Shown: positions 18,446-26,410, counted from the stretch's first letter. The stretch: DNA of 64,000 nt from Deltaproteobacteria bacterium (GCA_021780755.1 JAJXYF010000030.1:1-64000), one strand, 5' to 3'. Numbers and translations are program-made. Notes: generated by a model not told the origin, from the sequence alone.

Positions 18446-19354
18446 TCACCCGAAGTATTCGTCCACGATCACCGTCGAGATCTCCAGGTTCTGCACCTGG
18501 TTGTTGCGCATGATCCGCAATTGCACCCGCTCGCCCGGCCGATGCCGGTTGATCGCTTCGTACAGCGCCTTGCGCTCATGGATCTCGTTGCCGTCCGCGC
18601 TCAACACCAGGTCGCCCTGCTTCAGTCCCGCCCTCTCTCCCGGACTTCCCGGCATCACGCCCGCGATCACCACATGCTCGCGCAGGGTGTACGACAGCAC
18701 TCCGATCCACAGCCGCGGCGGCGTGCTCACGCGATGCCCATGGCGCAGCAACTCGTCGCGCCCCGACAGAAAACACTCGCCCGGGATTCCCAGGATCGGC
18801 CGCACCAGGTCCGGAAAGTTCAGGTAGCAGACCGCGATCATCTGTCCTTTCGAATTGCATATCGGACCGCCGCTCAGCCCGATATTCAGCGCCGACGCCG
18901 TCACGCACACGCACCGCTCCAGCACAAATTCCCACGCCGCGTCGAACGGCCCCAGGTACGTGATCAGCCCGGTGTCCGCGCAGCGCTTTTCGCCGCCGAG
19001 ACTCGACACCACGAAGATCTCCTGCCCTACTGCGCATTCCTGCGACGACGCCACCTCGATATGCGGATGGCCGCGGCCGTCGATTTGCAGCACGCCGAGA
19101 CTCGTCGTGTAATCGCGCGCGACCACTCGCGCCGATACTTGCTCGCCATTGGCCAGCGTCACCATCGCGCTCTGCGCGCCCATAATCATGTAGTTGACGG
19201 TCACGATCACGCCATCGTCGCTTACGATCGTGCCGGTCCCGCGCCGATCGGTACCCAGCCCGATCGCCACCGACGCATGCGTCTCCGGCACCTGGCAGTG
19301 AATACCCACCGTCGCGCGCGCGACTTTCTCCAGTACGTGGACCAAACCGTTCAA
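18446..19354 (-). CDS. HtrA-like (S1C) protein with degenerate catalytic triad and PDZ domain
   Basis: A 302-residue protein with the trypsin-like fold of the DegP/HtrA family and a C-terminal PDZ domain (VMPGSPGERAGLKQGDLVLS and later RLR-type strands). The protease triad appears broken. Where active members have TNNHV, this has TVNYM, so the catalytic His is Tyr. Where they have TDLAVL, this has TSLGVL, so the catalytic Asp is Ser. The Ser survives in GLSGGP, though its usual preceding Asn is Leu. No signal peptide is seen, so it may be cytoplasmic. It probably acts as a binding or regulatory protein rather than a protease. The frame is intact, with no sign of decay. Confidence 0.85.
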   Translation of the reverse strand: MNGLVHVLEKVARATVGIHCQVPETHASVAIGLGTDRRGTGTIVSDDGVIVTVNYMIMGAQSAMVTLANGEQVSARVVARDYTTSLGVLQIDGRGHPHIEVASSQECAVGQEIFVVSSLGGEKRCADTGLITYLGPFDAAWEFVLERCVCVTASALNIGLSGGPICNSKGQMIAVCYLNFPDLVRPILGIPGECFLSGRDELLRHGHRVSTPPRLWIGVLSYTLREHVVIAGVMPGSPGERAGLKQGDLVLSADGNEIHERKALYEAINRHRPGERVQLRIMRNNQVQNLEISTVIVDEYFG

Positions 19355-19508
19355 TGCATAGACTCCGATTTCACCCTAGCAGGCCCGTCTAGATTAAGCA
19401 TTCGCGAAATCGCGTCAACGCCAACGCGCGCCGCCCCGCGCTTGACAGCACACGCGACGCCGGTTTACGCACAACCGTGAGCGTTCGCGAAAAAAGGCGG
19501 TGGCCGTT

Positions 19509-21197
19509 ATGCACGATTTGATCATCAAAGGCGCCACGATCGTTGACGGCACCGGCGCACCCGCGTTCGACGCCGACCTCGCTATCGACGCCAGCCGCAT
19601 CGTCGAGATCGGCCGCCTCGGCGCCGGCGCACGCCGCGTCATCGACGCCACCGGCCTCGTCGTCAGTCCCGGCTTCATCGATCCGCACACCCACTACGAC
19701 GCGCAAATCTGCTGGGACCCGCTCGTCACCTGTTCCTCATGGCACGGCGTCACCACCGTCATCATGGGCAATTGCGGCGTCGGCCTCGCGCCCTGCAAAC
19801 CCGCCGAACGCGACGTCGCCACCTGGAACCTCGTCCACGTCGAAGCGATTCCCTACGAAGTCCTCAACCGCGGCCTCACCTGGGATTGGGAGTCGTTCCC
19901 CGAATATATGGACGCCGCCCAACGCCGCGGCGTCGGCATCAACGTCGGCTTCATGGCCGCGCTCTCGCCCTTTCGCCACTGGGTGATGGGTGACGACGCG
20001 ATGTCGCGCGCCGCCACCGAAGCCGAAACCGCTCGCATCCGCGCGCTGCTGCGCGAAGCGGTCGCCGCCGGCGCCTTCGGCTTCTCGCTCACCGTGATGC
20101 CGCAGCATCTCGGTTACCAGGGCCAGCCGCTCGCCTGCCGCCTCGCCAGTCACGACGAGTTGCGCGCCTACTCCTCAGTGCTCCGCGAGTTCGATCGCGG
20201 CGCCATCGAGATCGCCTTGACCAAGCAGCCCTGCGCGGTCTCCGATCAGGAATACGCCCTGCTCGATCTGCTCTCATCGGCGAGCGGCCGTCCCATCACC
20301 TGGCTCAACCTGCGCGATCGCGACGACGATCCCAACGCCTGGTCCGACACTCTCACTCGCGTCGCCCCGCTGCTCGCCCGCCAATGTGTCCCGCAGGTCG
20401 CGGCGCGCCCGCTCGTCATCGAATTCCATCTGCGCAACCCGTTTCTCTTCGGCAGCATGAATTCGATCAAGCCGATCTTCGGCGATCAACCCCTCGCCGC
20501 GCAAAAGCAATTCTACGCCGGCGCCGATTTCCGCCGCGCCTTCGGCGCGGAACTCAAGCGCCGCACCGTTTTTCACGACCTCTGGGACCGCGCCCAAATC
20601 AAGCAGACCACCAACCCCGCGCTCAAGGCGCTCGAATGGAAAACCGTCGCCCAGGTCGCCCGCGACCGCGCTCGCGATCCGCTCGACGTCTTCTTCGACC
20701 TCGCCATCGAAGACGACCTCAACCTCGTCTATATGATGCCGTTGCTCGACATTAACCAGGACCGCGTAGCGCAAAAGTTCAGCGACCCGCGCACCATGAT
20801 CGGCATCTCCGACGGCGGCGCCCACGTCGATATGCTCTGCAACGCCGGCTACCCGACCTACCTCATCGGCACCTTCGTCCGCGATCGCCACGCGCTCTCG
20901 CTCGAACTCGCCGTCAAGCGCATCACCTCGGAGCCGGCCGCCTTTTTCGGCATCGCCGGCCGCGGCGTAATCCAGCCCGGGATGGTCGCCGACCTCGCGA
21001 TCTTCGACTACCACAAAATCGGCTCCGCCGAACGCCCCGAAATCCGCCACGACCTGCCCGGCGGCGGCAAACGACTGGTTTCGGAAGCTGAGGGAATCGC
21101 CTATACGATCGTCAACGGGCAGGTCCTCTTTGAGCACAACCGGCACAGCGGCGCATTCCCCGGCCGCGTTTTACGATCCGGTCGCCCGGAAATTTGA
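19509..21197 (+). CDS. N-acyl-D-amino-acid deacylase family amidohydrolase
   Basis: Metal-dependent amidohydrolase of the D-aminoacylase/dihydroorotase-like group, 562 residues. The N-terminal sandwich domain begins DLIIKGATIVDGTGAPAFDA; the HxH metal ligands are in PGFIDPHTHYDAQ, followed by the class-specific WHGVTTVIMGNCGVGLAP. Late motifs include ISDGGAHVD and the C-terminal GRGVIQPGMVADLAIFD. The ATG at 19509 is preferred to the in-frame GTG at 19500 because AAAAAGGCGG directly precedes and overlaps that GTG. The substrate cannot be told from sequence. Another amidohydrolase follows after 26 bases, probably in one operon. Confidence 0.88.
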   Translation: MHDLIIKGATIVDGTGAPAFDADLAIDASRIVEIGRLGAGARRVIDATGLVVSPGFIDPHTHYDAQICWDPLVTCSSWHGVTTVIMGNCGVGLAPCKPAERDVATWNLVHVEAIPYEVLNRGLTWDWESFPEYMDAAQRRGVGINVGFMAALSPFRHWVMGDDAMSRAATEAETARIRALLREAVAAGAFGFSLTVMPQHLGYQGQPLACRLASHDELRAYSSVLREFDRGAIEIALTKQPCAVSDQEYALLDLLSSASGRPITWLNLRDRDDDPNAWSDTLTRVAPLLARQCVPQVAARPLVIEFHLRNPFLFGSMNSIKPIFGDQPLAAQKQFYAGADFRRAFGAELKRRTVFHDLWDRAQIKQTTNPALKALEWKTVAQVARDRARDPLDVFFDLAIEDDLNLVYMMPLLDINQDRVAQKFSDPRTMIGISDGGAHVDMLCNAGYPTYLIGTFVRDRHALSLELAVKRITSEPAAFFGIAGRGVIQPGMVADLAIFDYHKIGSAERPEIRHDLPGGGKRLVSEAEGIAYTIVNGQVLFEHNRHSGAFPGRVLRSGRPEI

Positions 21198-21223
21198 TGA
21201 CCTCCAATCGCGAGGAGAATTGA

Positions 21224-22330
21224 ATGGCTTCGCAAAAAATAGTGTCCGCCGATTCGCACATGACCGAGCCTGCCGACCTCTGGCTGCTGCGCCTCGATAA
21301 AAAGTATCGCGACCACGCCCCGCGCGTGATCAAAAACGATAAGCCCAACGGTCCCGCCTACCTCTTCGTCGGCCCCGGCATCCATCCGCTCGCCGTCGCC
21401 GCCGCCTTCGCCGCCGGCAAAAGCGGCCGCGAATTGCGCGAGCACATGAACCACGGCTACGAGGCCGCACGTCCCAGCGGATGGGACCCGGTCGAGCGCC
21501 TCAAAGACCAGGACCTCGACGGCGTCGTCGCCGAAGTGCTCTATTCCACCCTCGGCATCGCCGTCTTCAACGTCACGGACATCGAACTGCAACTCGCCTG
21601 CCTGCGCGTTTACAACGATTGGCTGGCCGAGTTCTGTGCGCACAGCCCGCGCCGCCTCACCGGCATCGGCCTCTATTCGCTCGCCGCCCTGCCCGACGTC
21701 AGCGAAGTCGAGCGCTGCGCCAAAATCGGCCTCAAAGGCATCATGGTGCTCGCTTCCGAAGGCAACGAAACCGCCTACAGCGATCCGCGCTTCGATCCGC
21801 TATGGCGCGCCGCCAGCGAGGCCAATTTGCCCATCTCGCTGCACAAGCCGCTGGTCTCCGGGATGCCGCTGACGCCCGCGATGCCCACCATGGCCGACCT
21901 CCAAATCCACGTCATCCACGTCGTCGAGCAATGCATCACGCGGCTGGTCTATGGCGGCGTCTTCGAGCGCTTCCCGAACCTCAAGATCGTTTCGGCCGAA
22001 AATGACGTCGGCTGGATTCCCAATTGGGTCCAGCGGCTCGATCACGTCCACTCGAAAATTGCCAATCCGCAACGCCTGCCGCTCAAACCCAGCGAGTATG
22101 TGAAACGCAACGTCTGGGCCACCTTTCAGGATGATCGGCTTGGACCAGCCACCTGGAATTTCTTCGGCGAGGACAACTACATGTGGGCCTCGGACTTTCC
22201 CCACGCCGATTCCACCTTCCCCCACTCGATGAAGGTGATCGAGGAAAACTTCGCCGGCGTCCCCGCCGCGGTCACCCGCAAAATTACTTTCGAGACCGCC
22301 AACCGCCTCTACAATATGGATCTGAACTAA
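21224..22330 (+). CDS. Amidohydrolase family 2 (TIM-barrel metal-dependent hydrolase)
   Basis: A 368-residue member of the amidohydrolase-2 group, which includes hydrolases and decarboxylases such as ACMSD-type enzymes. The N-terminal metal motif is modified to SADSHMTEP, then there are SLHKPL, IHVIHVVEQ and the catalytic Asp region WASDFPHADSTFPHS near the C-terminus. GAGGAG lies 7 bases before the ATG at 21224. It follows the D-aminoacylase-like gene. Such paired enzymes are common in uncultured soil bacteria, but the substrate is unknown. Confidence 0.85.
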   Translation: MASQKIVSADSHMTEPADLWLLRLDKKYRDHAPRVIKNDKPNGPAYLFVGPGIHPLAVAAAFAAGKSGRELREHMNHGYEAARPSGWDPVERLKDQDLDGVVAEVLYSTLGIAVFNVTDIELQLACLRVYNDWLAEFCAHSPRRLTGIGLYSLAALPDVSEVERCAKIGLKGIMVLASEGNETAYSDPRFDPLWRAASEANLPISLHKPLVSGMPLTPAMPTMADLQIHVIHVVEQCITRLVYGGVFERFPNLKIVSAENDVGWIPNWVQRLDHVHSKIANPQRLPLKPSEYVKRNVWATFQDDRLGPATWNFFGEDNYMWASDFPHADSTFPHSMKVIEENFAGVPAAVTRKITFETANRLYNMDLN

Positions 22331-22344
22331 CCTCCTCGCCCAAC

Positions 22345-22401
22345 ACCTCTCCTTGTCCAGGGAGAGGTCGCCAAAATGCCAACTCCGTTGGCGTTTTGGC
22401 G
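22345..22401 (+). terminator. Double hairpin after the amidohydrolase operon
   Basis: ACCTCTCC / GGAGAGGT (22345-22352, 22361-22368) is followed directly by a 15-pair stem CGCCAAAATGCCAAC / GTTGGCGTTTTGGCG (22369-22383, 22387-22401, one G-T pair). A flanking CTCGCCC / GGGTGAG pairing could close both into a branched structure. Terminator or REP-like element. Confidence 0.5.
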
Positions 22402-22519
22402 GGTGAGGGCAGCCCCTCTTTCCGTCACAGTTCGCGCGCCCCCCCCGCGCGTCAACGCCAACCCCGGCATCGCATTCGATGGTGAACCTTGCCGCTCAGC
22501 GACCGGTCATTCCCCCCGT

Positions 22520-23230
22520 TCAATCCTCGTAATTGTCGCGATGACGCACCCAGGCTTGCGTCATCGGCAGACCGGCCTCATCACGTCCCTTCGGCACCAG
22601 ATCAAGGTAATGGTAGCCGGCGTTGAGCATGTCGAGGCCGCGCCCGTAGCATGAGTAGGTGTGGCATACGGTGCCGGCCGCATCCTTGTGGAAGATACTG
22701 ATTCCGGGGCGTTCTCCGAGGAAACCCGCGGTCGTGCCGTAGTTGTAGGAAGCATCGCCCTTGGCGAATTCTCCCGGCGTGAACGAGACGCCGTAGTCGT
22801 AGTTGAAGTCGCAGCCGGCCGATGACAGCCACTTGAAGCTCCATCCGATGCGCCGTTTGAAAGCTTCGATCTTGCTCAGCGGCGCACGCGAGATCGCGAC
22901 CAGGGAGACGTCGCGATGGTTGAGATGGACGACATTGCGCTCGAAGTTGTCGGCCCACCAGGAGCAGCTTTTGCACCCAGCCTCCCATTCGGGATCGAAC
23001 ATGAAGTGGTAAACGATCAACTGGCTGCGGTGGTCGAAGAGCTGGGCGAGCGTCTCTTTTCCTTTGGGGCCATCGAAGACGTATTCCTTGTCCACCCGCT
23101 CCCACGGCAGGTCACGGCGTTGCTGGCTGAGGTGATCGCGGGCGTGCGTGAATTCCTTTTCGGCGGCCAGCAGCTTTACACGCGCCGCGAGCCATTCATC
23201 CTTCGAAACCACTTTGTGTGTATCGCCCAT
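22520..23230 (-). CDS. DUF899 thioredoxin-like protein
   Basis: A 236-residue DUF899 protein; the family is predicted to have a thioredoxin-like fold and its function is unknown. Family hallmarks: the N-terminal KDEWLAARVKLLAAEKEFTHARD, the WERVDKEYVFDGP segment, the Cys-pair region EAGCKSCSWWAD, FKWLSSAGCDFNYDYGVSF, and a C-terminal HTYSCYGRGLDMLNAGYHYLD. The CKSC pair sits where a thioredoxin-like active site would be. It is the last gene of an ArsR / SRPBCC / DUF899 set read on the minus strand, 33 bases after the SRPBCC gene. Confidence 0.88.
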   Translation of the reverse strand: MGDTHKVVSKDEWLAARVKLLAAEKEFTHARDHLSQQRRDLPWERVDKEYVFDGPKGKETLAQLFDHRSQLIVYHFMFDPEWEAGCKSCSWWADNFERNVVHLNHRDVSLVAISRAPLSKIEAFKRRIGWSFKWLSSAGCDFNYDYGVSFTPGEFAKGDASYNYGTTAGFLGERPGISIFHKDAAGTVCHTYSCYGRGLDMLNAGYHYLDLVPKGRDEAGLPMTQAWVRHRDNYED

Positions 23231-23263
23231 GTCAGTTCCTCCTTCGCGCTAGTCGTGCGTTGG

Positions 23264-23674
23264 TTATTGCGACTCGTTCAGGGTAACGCGCAATTGCGCC
23301 AGGCGCTGAGGCCATCCGGCGGTCACGCGCGAGACGGTGTACGGATCGGTCTCGCCGGTGTACGTCAGGATCAGCCGGGTGCCGCCGGTGACCGGCTCGA
23401 GCCGGAACTCGACGCGGTTCGGAGCGCCCTCGTCGGTGCTGAGCCATGACCAGACCATCCGCGCGGGCGGCTCGATCGCGAGCACTTCGCATTCGATCGT
23501 GCCGCGCGTGTTGGGAGGCGTCGCCTCGCGCTTGAAGCTGAAGCGCCGGCCGACCTGCGGCTCGAAGTCATTCGGCATCATCCAGGTCGCGAGCGCGGCG
23601 GGATCGGTCAGCGCGCGCCATACGGCGTCCGGTGGATGGGGGTAGAACTCCTCGAACAACAGGTCAAGTTTCAT
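23264..23674 (-). CDS. SRPBCC/AHSA1-domain protein
   Basis: A 136-residue protein of the SRPBCC superfamily, AHSA1-like, a ligand-binding helix-grip fold. Characteristic segments are FYPHPPDAVWRALTDPAALATWM, a central EVLAIEPPARMVWSW strand pair, and GWPQRLAQLRVTL. ATG at 23674 is taken as start: it overlaps the ArsR stop and begins MKLDLLFEEF; the alternative TTG at 23698 is deeper in the ArsR gene. An ArsR regulator next to an AHSA1 protein is a very common bacterial pairing; ligand unknown. Confidence 0.87.
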   Translation of the reverse strand: MKLDLLFEEFYPHPPDAVWRALTDPAALATWMMPNDFEPQVGRRFSFKREATPPNTRGTIECEVLAIEPPARMVWSWLSTDEGAPNRVEFRLEPVTGGTRLILTYTGETDPYTVSRVTAGWPQRLAQLRVTLNESQ

Positions 23675-23990
23675 TTTTTGAGTCCAGGTATTCGCCAAGG
23701 CGTTTCAGGCTGCCCTCCCAGAAACGGCGATAACCGGCCGTCCATTCATCCACTGCTTTAAGTTTTGACGGTGCCAGCCGGTAGATTCGTTGGCGGCCAT
23801 GCGCGCGACGTGCGACCAGGCCGGCCTCGAGCAGAACTTTGAGGTGTTGCGAAACCGCGGGGAAAGAGATCTCGAAGCGGGCGGCGAGGTCCTGCGCGGG
23901 GGAATCGCCGGCGGCGAGGAGGTCGAGCAGGCGGCGCCGATGGGGGTCGGCGATCGCGTGGAAGACCTGGTTGTCGGTCTGCGCGGTCAT
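23664..23990 (-). CDS. ArsR-family transcriptional regulator
   Basis: A 108-residue winged-helix repressor. The HTH spans ADPHRRRLLDLLAAGDSPAQ through SFPAVSQHLKVLLEAGLVARR, followed by the wing RRAHGRQRIYRLAP. None of the classical ArsR metal-binding Cys motifs is present, placing it with the non-metal subgroup that accompanies AHSA1-domain genes. It is the first gene of the operon and overlaps the SRPBCC gene by 11 bases, so it probably represses its own operon. Confidence 0.92.
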   Translation of the reverse strand: MTAQTDNQVFHAIADPHRRRLLDLLAAGDSPAQDLAARFEISFPAVSQHLKVLLEAGLVARRAHGRQRIYRLAPSKLKAVDEWTAGYRRFWEGSLKRLGEYLDSKNET

Positions 23991-24195
23991 GACCCTATTA
24001 TTACTTAAGCCTTCACTTAAATGTCAAGTTCTTTTCTTGCCCCGCCCTCGTCACGCTATCTGATACGGATCTGTAGAAGGCCTTCGATCCGGCCGTTTGC
24101 GACGCGCCGCGCGGGGTCCCGCGGATCACCCGCTACGTCCGCGCAAGGGTGAATTGTTTCCTCAAAATGGATGAAGTAGTTCACCCAAAATGGAG

Positions 24196-24230
24196 GAACT
24201 ATTTGGCGATTATGCTAGACTTGACTAACA
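24196..24230 (+). repeat. Left terminal inverted repeat of transposon
   Basis: It shares TTGGCGATTATGC and TTGACTAACA, in the same spacing, with the reverse complement of 26361-26395; 30 of 35 positions are identical. The repeat supplies a TTGACT -35 hexamer pointing into the element. Confidence 0.8.
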
Positions 24231-24249
24231 ACCGTCCGTGCGCTATATT
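24221..24249 (+). promoter_or_regulatory. Transposase promoter with -35 inside the terminal repeat
   Basis: TTGACT (24221-24226), a 17-base spacer, then TATATT (24244-24249). The expected transcription start, 7-8 bases on, coincides with the transposase ATG at 24256, implying a leaderless or nearly leaderless message and excluding the upstream GTG at 24238. Confidence 0.6.
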
Positions 24250-24255
24250 TTCTGC

Positions 24256-25191
24256 ATGGACACGAAAGTCGAGGCTGGCGAACCGAAAATCACCCGACAG
24301 ATGACGCTTGCGGAATTTGATCGGATGTTTCCCGATGAAACGTCCTGCAAGTCGTACCTGATGGCGCGACGCTGGCCGAAAGGCGTGCGCTGCCCGCGCT
24401 GCGGCAATGAGAAGGTTTACGCAAACAAGACGCGGCCGTTTACTTGGCAGTGCATGAAGTGCGGAGCGGCGAAGCGGACGCCTTATCGATTCTCGGTGAC
24501 GGTCGGGACGATCTTTGAAAATACGAACTATCCGCTTCTGGTCTGGTTCAAGGTTCTCTACCTGATGCTGACAAGCAAGAAGGGTATGAGCGCCCTTCAA
24601 ATTCATCGCATGATCGGTTCCGGTTCCTATCGCACCGCTTGGTTTATGTGTCACCGCTTGCGGGCTGGAATGGCCGAACCGGAGTTCCGCCAACTCATGG
24701 GCATAGTCGAAGTGGACGAAACCTACGTCGGTGGCAAGCAGAAGAATCGGCACGCAGACGTGCGCGCCAAGTATCACGGTGGTGGCGCAGCCAATACGGG
24801 CAAGGCCACGGTCGTCGGGGCGATCGCCCGGAAGGGTAACGTTGTCTGCAAGATTATCGAGAATGCTACCGCTGAGACGCTTAGCCACTTTGTCGAAGAT
24901 ACTGTTTCGGATCGCGTCAGCTTGATAGCCACCGATGAGAGCGGCGGCTATCGCGACTTGAAGCACTTCTATCCGCACAAATCGGTTGATCATAAGGCGC
25001 GCGAGTACGTGCGCGGTGAGGTTCATACCAACAACATCGAAAACTTCTGGTCGCTCCTGAAGCGCGGAGTCATCGGCACCTATCACAACGTCAGCAAGAA
25101 ATATCTGCCGCTCTACCTCAATGAGTTCGCGTTCCGACACAACAACCGCAAGAACTCGGACATCTTCGGGAGCGCCGTAGCAGGATGCTGA
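24256..25191 (+). CDS. IS1595-family transposase
   Basis: A 311-residue transposase with an N-terminal zinc ribbon (CPRCGNEKVY to WQCMKCG) and a DDE-type catalytic core. Recognisable core parts are the first Asp in IVEVDETYVGGKQKN, the second in LIATDESGGY, and the late HTNNIENFWSLLKRG block followed by YLPLYLNEFAFRHNNR. This is the ISXO2/IS1595-like architecture. ATG at 24256 is chosen because the promoter in the left terminal repeat would start transcription there. The frame is intact, so the element may still be mobile. Two minus-strand genes follow inside the same element. Confidence 0.88.
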   Translation: MDTKVEAGEPKITRQMTLAEFDRMFPDETSCKSYLMARRWPKGVRCPRCGNEKVYANKTRPFTWQCMKCGAAKRTPYRFSVTVGTIFENTNYPLLVWFKVLYLMLTSKKGMSALQIHRMIGSGSYRTAWFMCHRLRAGMAEPEFRQLMGIVEVDETYVGGKQKNRHADVRAKYHGGGAANTGKATVVGAIARKGNVVCKIIENATAETLSHFVEDTVSDRVSLIATDESGGYRDLKHFYPHKSVDHKAREYVRGEVHTNNIENFWSLLKRGVIGTYHNVSKKYLPLYLNEFAFRHNNRKNSDIFGSAVAGC

Positions 25192-25267
25192 AGCGACCGA
25201 ACTGGCGGGCGCTTCTGCACCATTCCAGCAAGCCGACGCAGTTGGATTTGTTCCCGCGCGCACGGCG

Positions 25268-25432
25268 TTATTGCTGAACCGTCTCTTTCGCGGCGGTTGC
25301 TTTCGCCTTGCGCCGGAGCGCTGCCCGGCGCTTCATAGCGCGATAGTGTGGGTGCGTTTTCAGATGGTACTCGGCGCACGGCCGGCAGAAGAAGTGGATT
25401 ATTTTTTTCTTTTGATCGCCAATTTTTGACAT
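25268..25432 (-). CDS. Small basic Cys/His protein (transposon passenger)
   Basis: A 54-residue frame starting ATG at 25432 and ending TAA at 25268. The sequence begins MSKIGDQKKKIIHFF and continues CRPCAEYHLKTHPHYRA, a CxxC with following histidines that could bind zinc; the rest is very basic (MKRRAALRRKAKAT). AGGT lies 8 bases before the ATG. Its start is only 9 bases after the stop of the membrane-protein gene on the same strand, so the two form an operon within the transposon. No family is recognised. It is convergent with the transposase gene. It could be an accessory to the neighbour or to transposition. Confidence 0.55.
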   Translation of the reverse strand: MSKIGDQKKKIIHFFCRPCAEYHLKTHPHYRAMKRRAALRRKAKATAAKETVQQ

Positions 25433-25441
25433 CGAAATGAC

Positions 25442-26299
25442 CTATTTGGTCAATGTTCGGACCAGTAGTGGAAGCCCCGCAAATTCTACTGGGTTATCCA
25501 GATGATCGAGGACTTCGACGTTCACCTGTGCAACTGGAATCGTTGGGCGCGCGATCTCACATGCAATCCATCCATACAGGCGTCGACCACGTGGCATCTC
25601 GGAACTGACAGCCAAATTTACGCATTTCTTTTCTTTCAAAAAATTGAGTGCGGCCGCGGGCTTGTCATCTTTCGACAGCGAATCTCCGGTAAACACCTGT
25701 CCATTGTTGGTTTCGACGATTACTCGCCAATCATGCAGCGAGGTATCGGCACCTAAGTTTCTCAATTCAAAAGCAAAATCGAATCTTAGGCGTTCATGGA
25801 CTATACCGATTGTCTTGTCTCTGAGGATGACCAGAACTTCGGGTAAATTTTGGCGCCGCATTTCGCGCGCCATCGTTTCCGTCGCGCGGGCGCTTCTATC
25901 TTGACCAGGCAGACGCGGAGAATCCCGAATAAAGTTCGTCAATATTCCCGGTCGGGAGTCTTTAGTCCTAGCTAGCTCCTTCGTCAGAAGTTCGATCGAT
26001 TCTCGCTCTTCGTTCCATGCTAAGAAACTCGCGAATAACAGCCCACTGATAAAAAAGGTGATCGCCAAATAGCGATAAGAATGAGGCGATATTGTCAGCG
26101 CCTTGGTCAACTCTTTCGCATGAGCCTCTGACAGCAGCGGATCGATCCAACCCGGAACGGTTAAGATAACGCTACCCAAAAGCGTTGCTAACAATGTCCA
26201 ACCATGCTTCATGACTGCCCATATAAAGGCGAGTAGCCGCCGCATTTGTTTGCGCAAATCAGTCTTGGCGCCAGCGCCAGTTGACGGATTCCGATCCAT
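25442..26299 (-). CDS. Two-helix membrane protein of unknown function (transposon passenger)
   Basis: A 285-residue protein not recognised as any family. A short basic N-terminus is followed by two transmembrane helices (about WTLLATLLGSVILTVPGWI and YLAITFFISGLLFASFLAW), then a soluble domain of about 170 residues, probably cytoplasmic, rich in beta-type sequence (LRFDFAFELRNLG, WRVIVETNNGQVF). ATG at 26299 is chosen rather than GTG at 26350 because the promoter in the right terminal repeat would start transcription near 26335. The gene is markedly more AT-rich than the chromosome around it, supporting import with the transposon. The small Cys/His gene follows directly. Confidence 0.7.
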   Translation of the reverse strand: MDRNPSTGAGAKTDLRKQMRRLLAFIWAVMKHGWTLLATLLGSVILTVPGWIDPLLSEAHAKELTKALTISPHSYRYLAITFFISGLLFASFLAWNEERESIELLTKELARTKDSRPGILTNFIRDSPRLPGQDRSARATETMAREMRRQNLPEVLVILRDKTIGIVHERLRFDFAFELRNLGADTSLHDWRVIVETNNGQVFTGDSLSKDDKPAAALNFLKEKKCVNLAVSSEMPRGRRLYGWIACEIARPTIPVAQVNVEVLDHLDNPVEFAGLPLLVRTLTK

Positions 26300-26341
26300 G
26301 AGACACACCCCCGCATCGCGGCATTCAACCGCATGCGAAGG

Positions 26342-26370
26342 GTGTAACACTTGGTCGCCATGTTAGTCAA
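26342..26370 (-). promoter_or_regulatory. Passenger-gene promoter with -35 inside the terminal repeat
   Basis: Read on the minus strand: TTGACT (26370-26365), a 17-base spacer and TTACAC (26347-26342). The -35 occupies the same place in the right repeat as the transposase -35 in the left repeat. It would start a transcript near 26335, ahead of the ATG at 26299. Confidence 0.45.
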
Positions 26371-26395
26371 ATGTGGCATAATCGCCAACTATTTC
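26361..26395 (-). repeat. Right terminal inverted repeat of transposon
   Basis: Reverse complement matches the left repeat at 30 of 35 positions, with TTGGCGATTATGC and TTGACTAACA conserved. The parS palindrome begins 16 bases beyond its outer end. Confidence 0.8.
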
Positions 26396-26410
26396 ACGGC
26401 AAACGGATCA

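Larger units (their letters stand above)
24196..26395. mobile_element. IS1595-like transposon with passenger genes
   Basis: A roughly 2.2-kb element bounded by inverted repeats at 24196-24230 and 26361-26395 that match at 30 of 35 positions. It contains a transposase on the plus strand and two genes on the minus strand that are convergent with it. The right half is clearly more AT-rich than its surroundings. IS1595-family elements are known sometimes to carry passenger genes. The exact outer tips are uncertain: no convincing 8-bp target duplication directly abuts these repeats, and the left flank (24148-24195) contains further repeat-like sequence. Confidence 0.7.

Noticed and set aside
24148-24186. 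Inverted repeat GGGTGAATTGTTTC / GAAGTAGTTCACCC left of the transposon as its true terminus
   Set aside because: Only 11 of 14 positions pair and no counterpart exists at the right end. It may be a remnant of another element.
25113-25379. 88-codon minus-strand frame overlapping the transposase end
   Set aside because: It overlaps the transposase and lies in another frame of the better-supported 54-residue Cys/His gene; no recognisable features.
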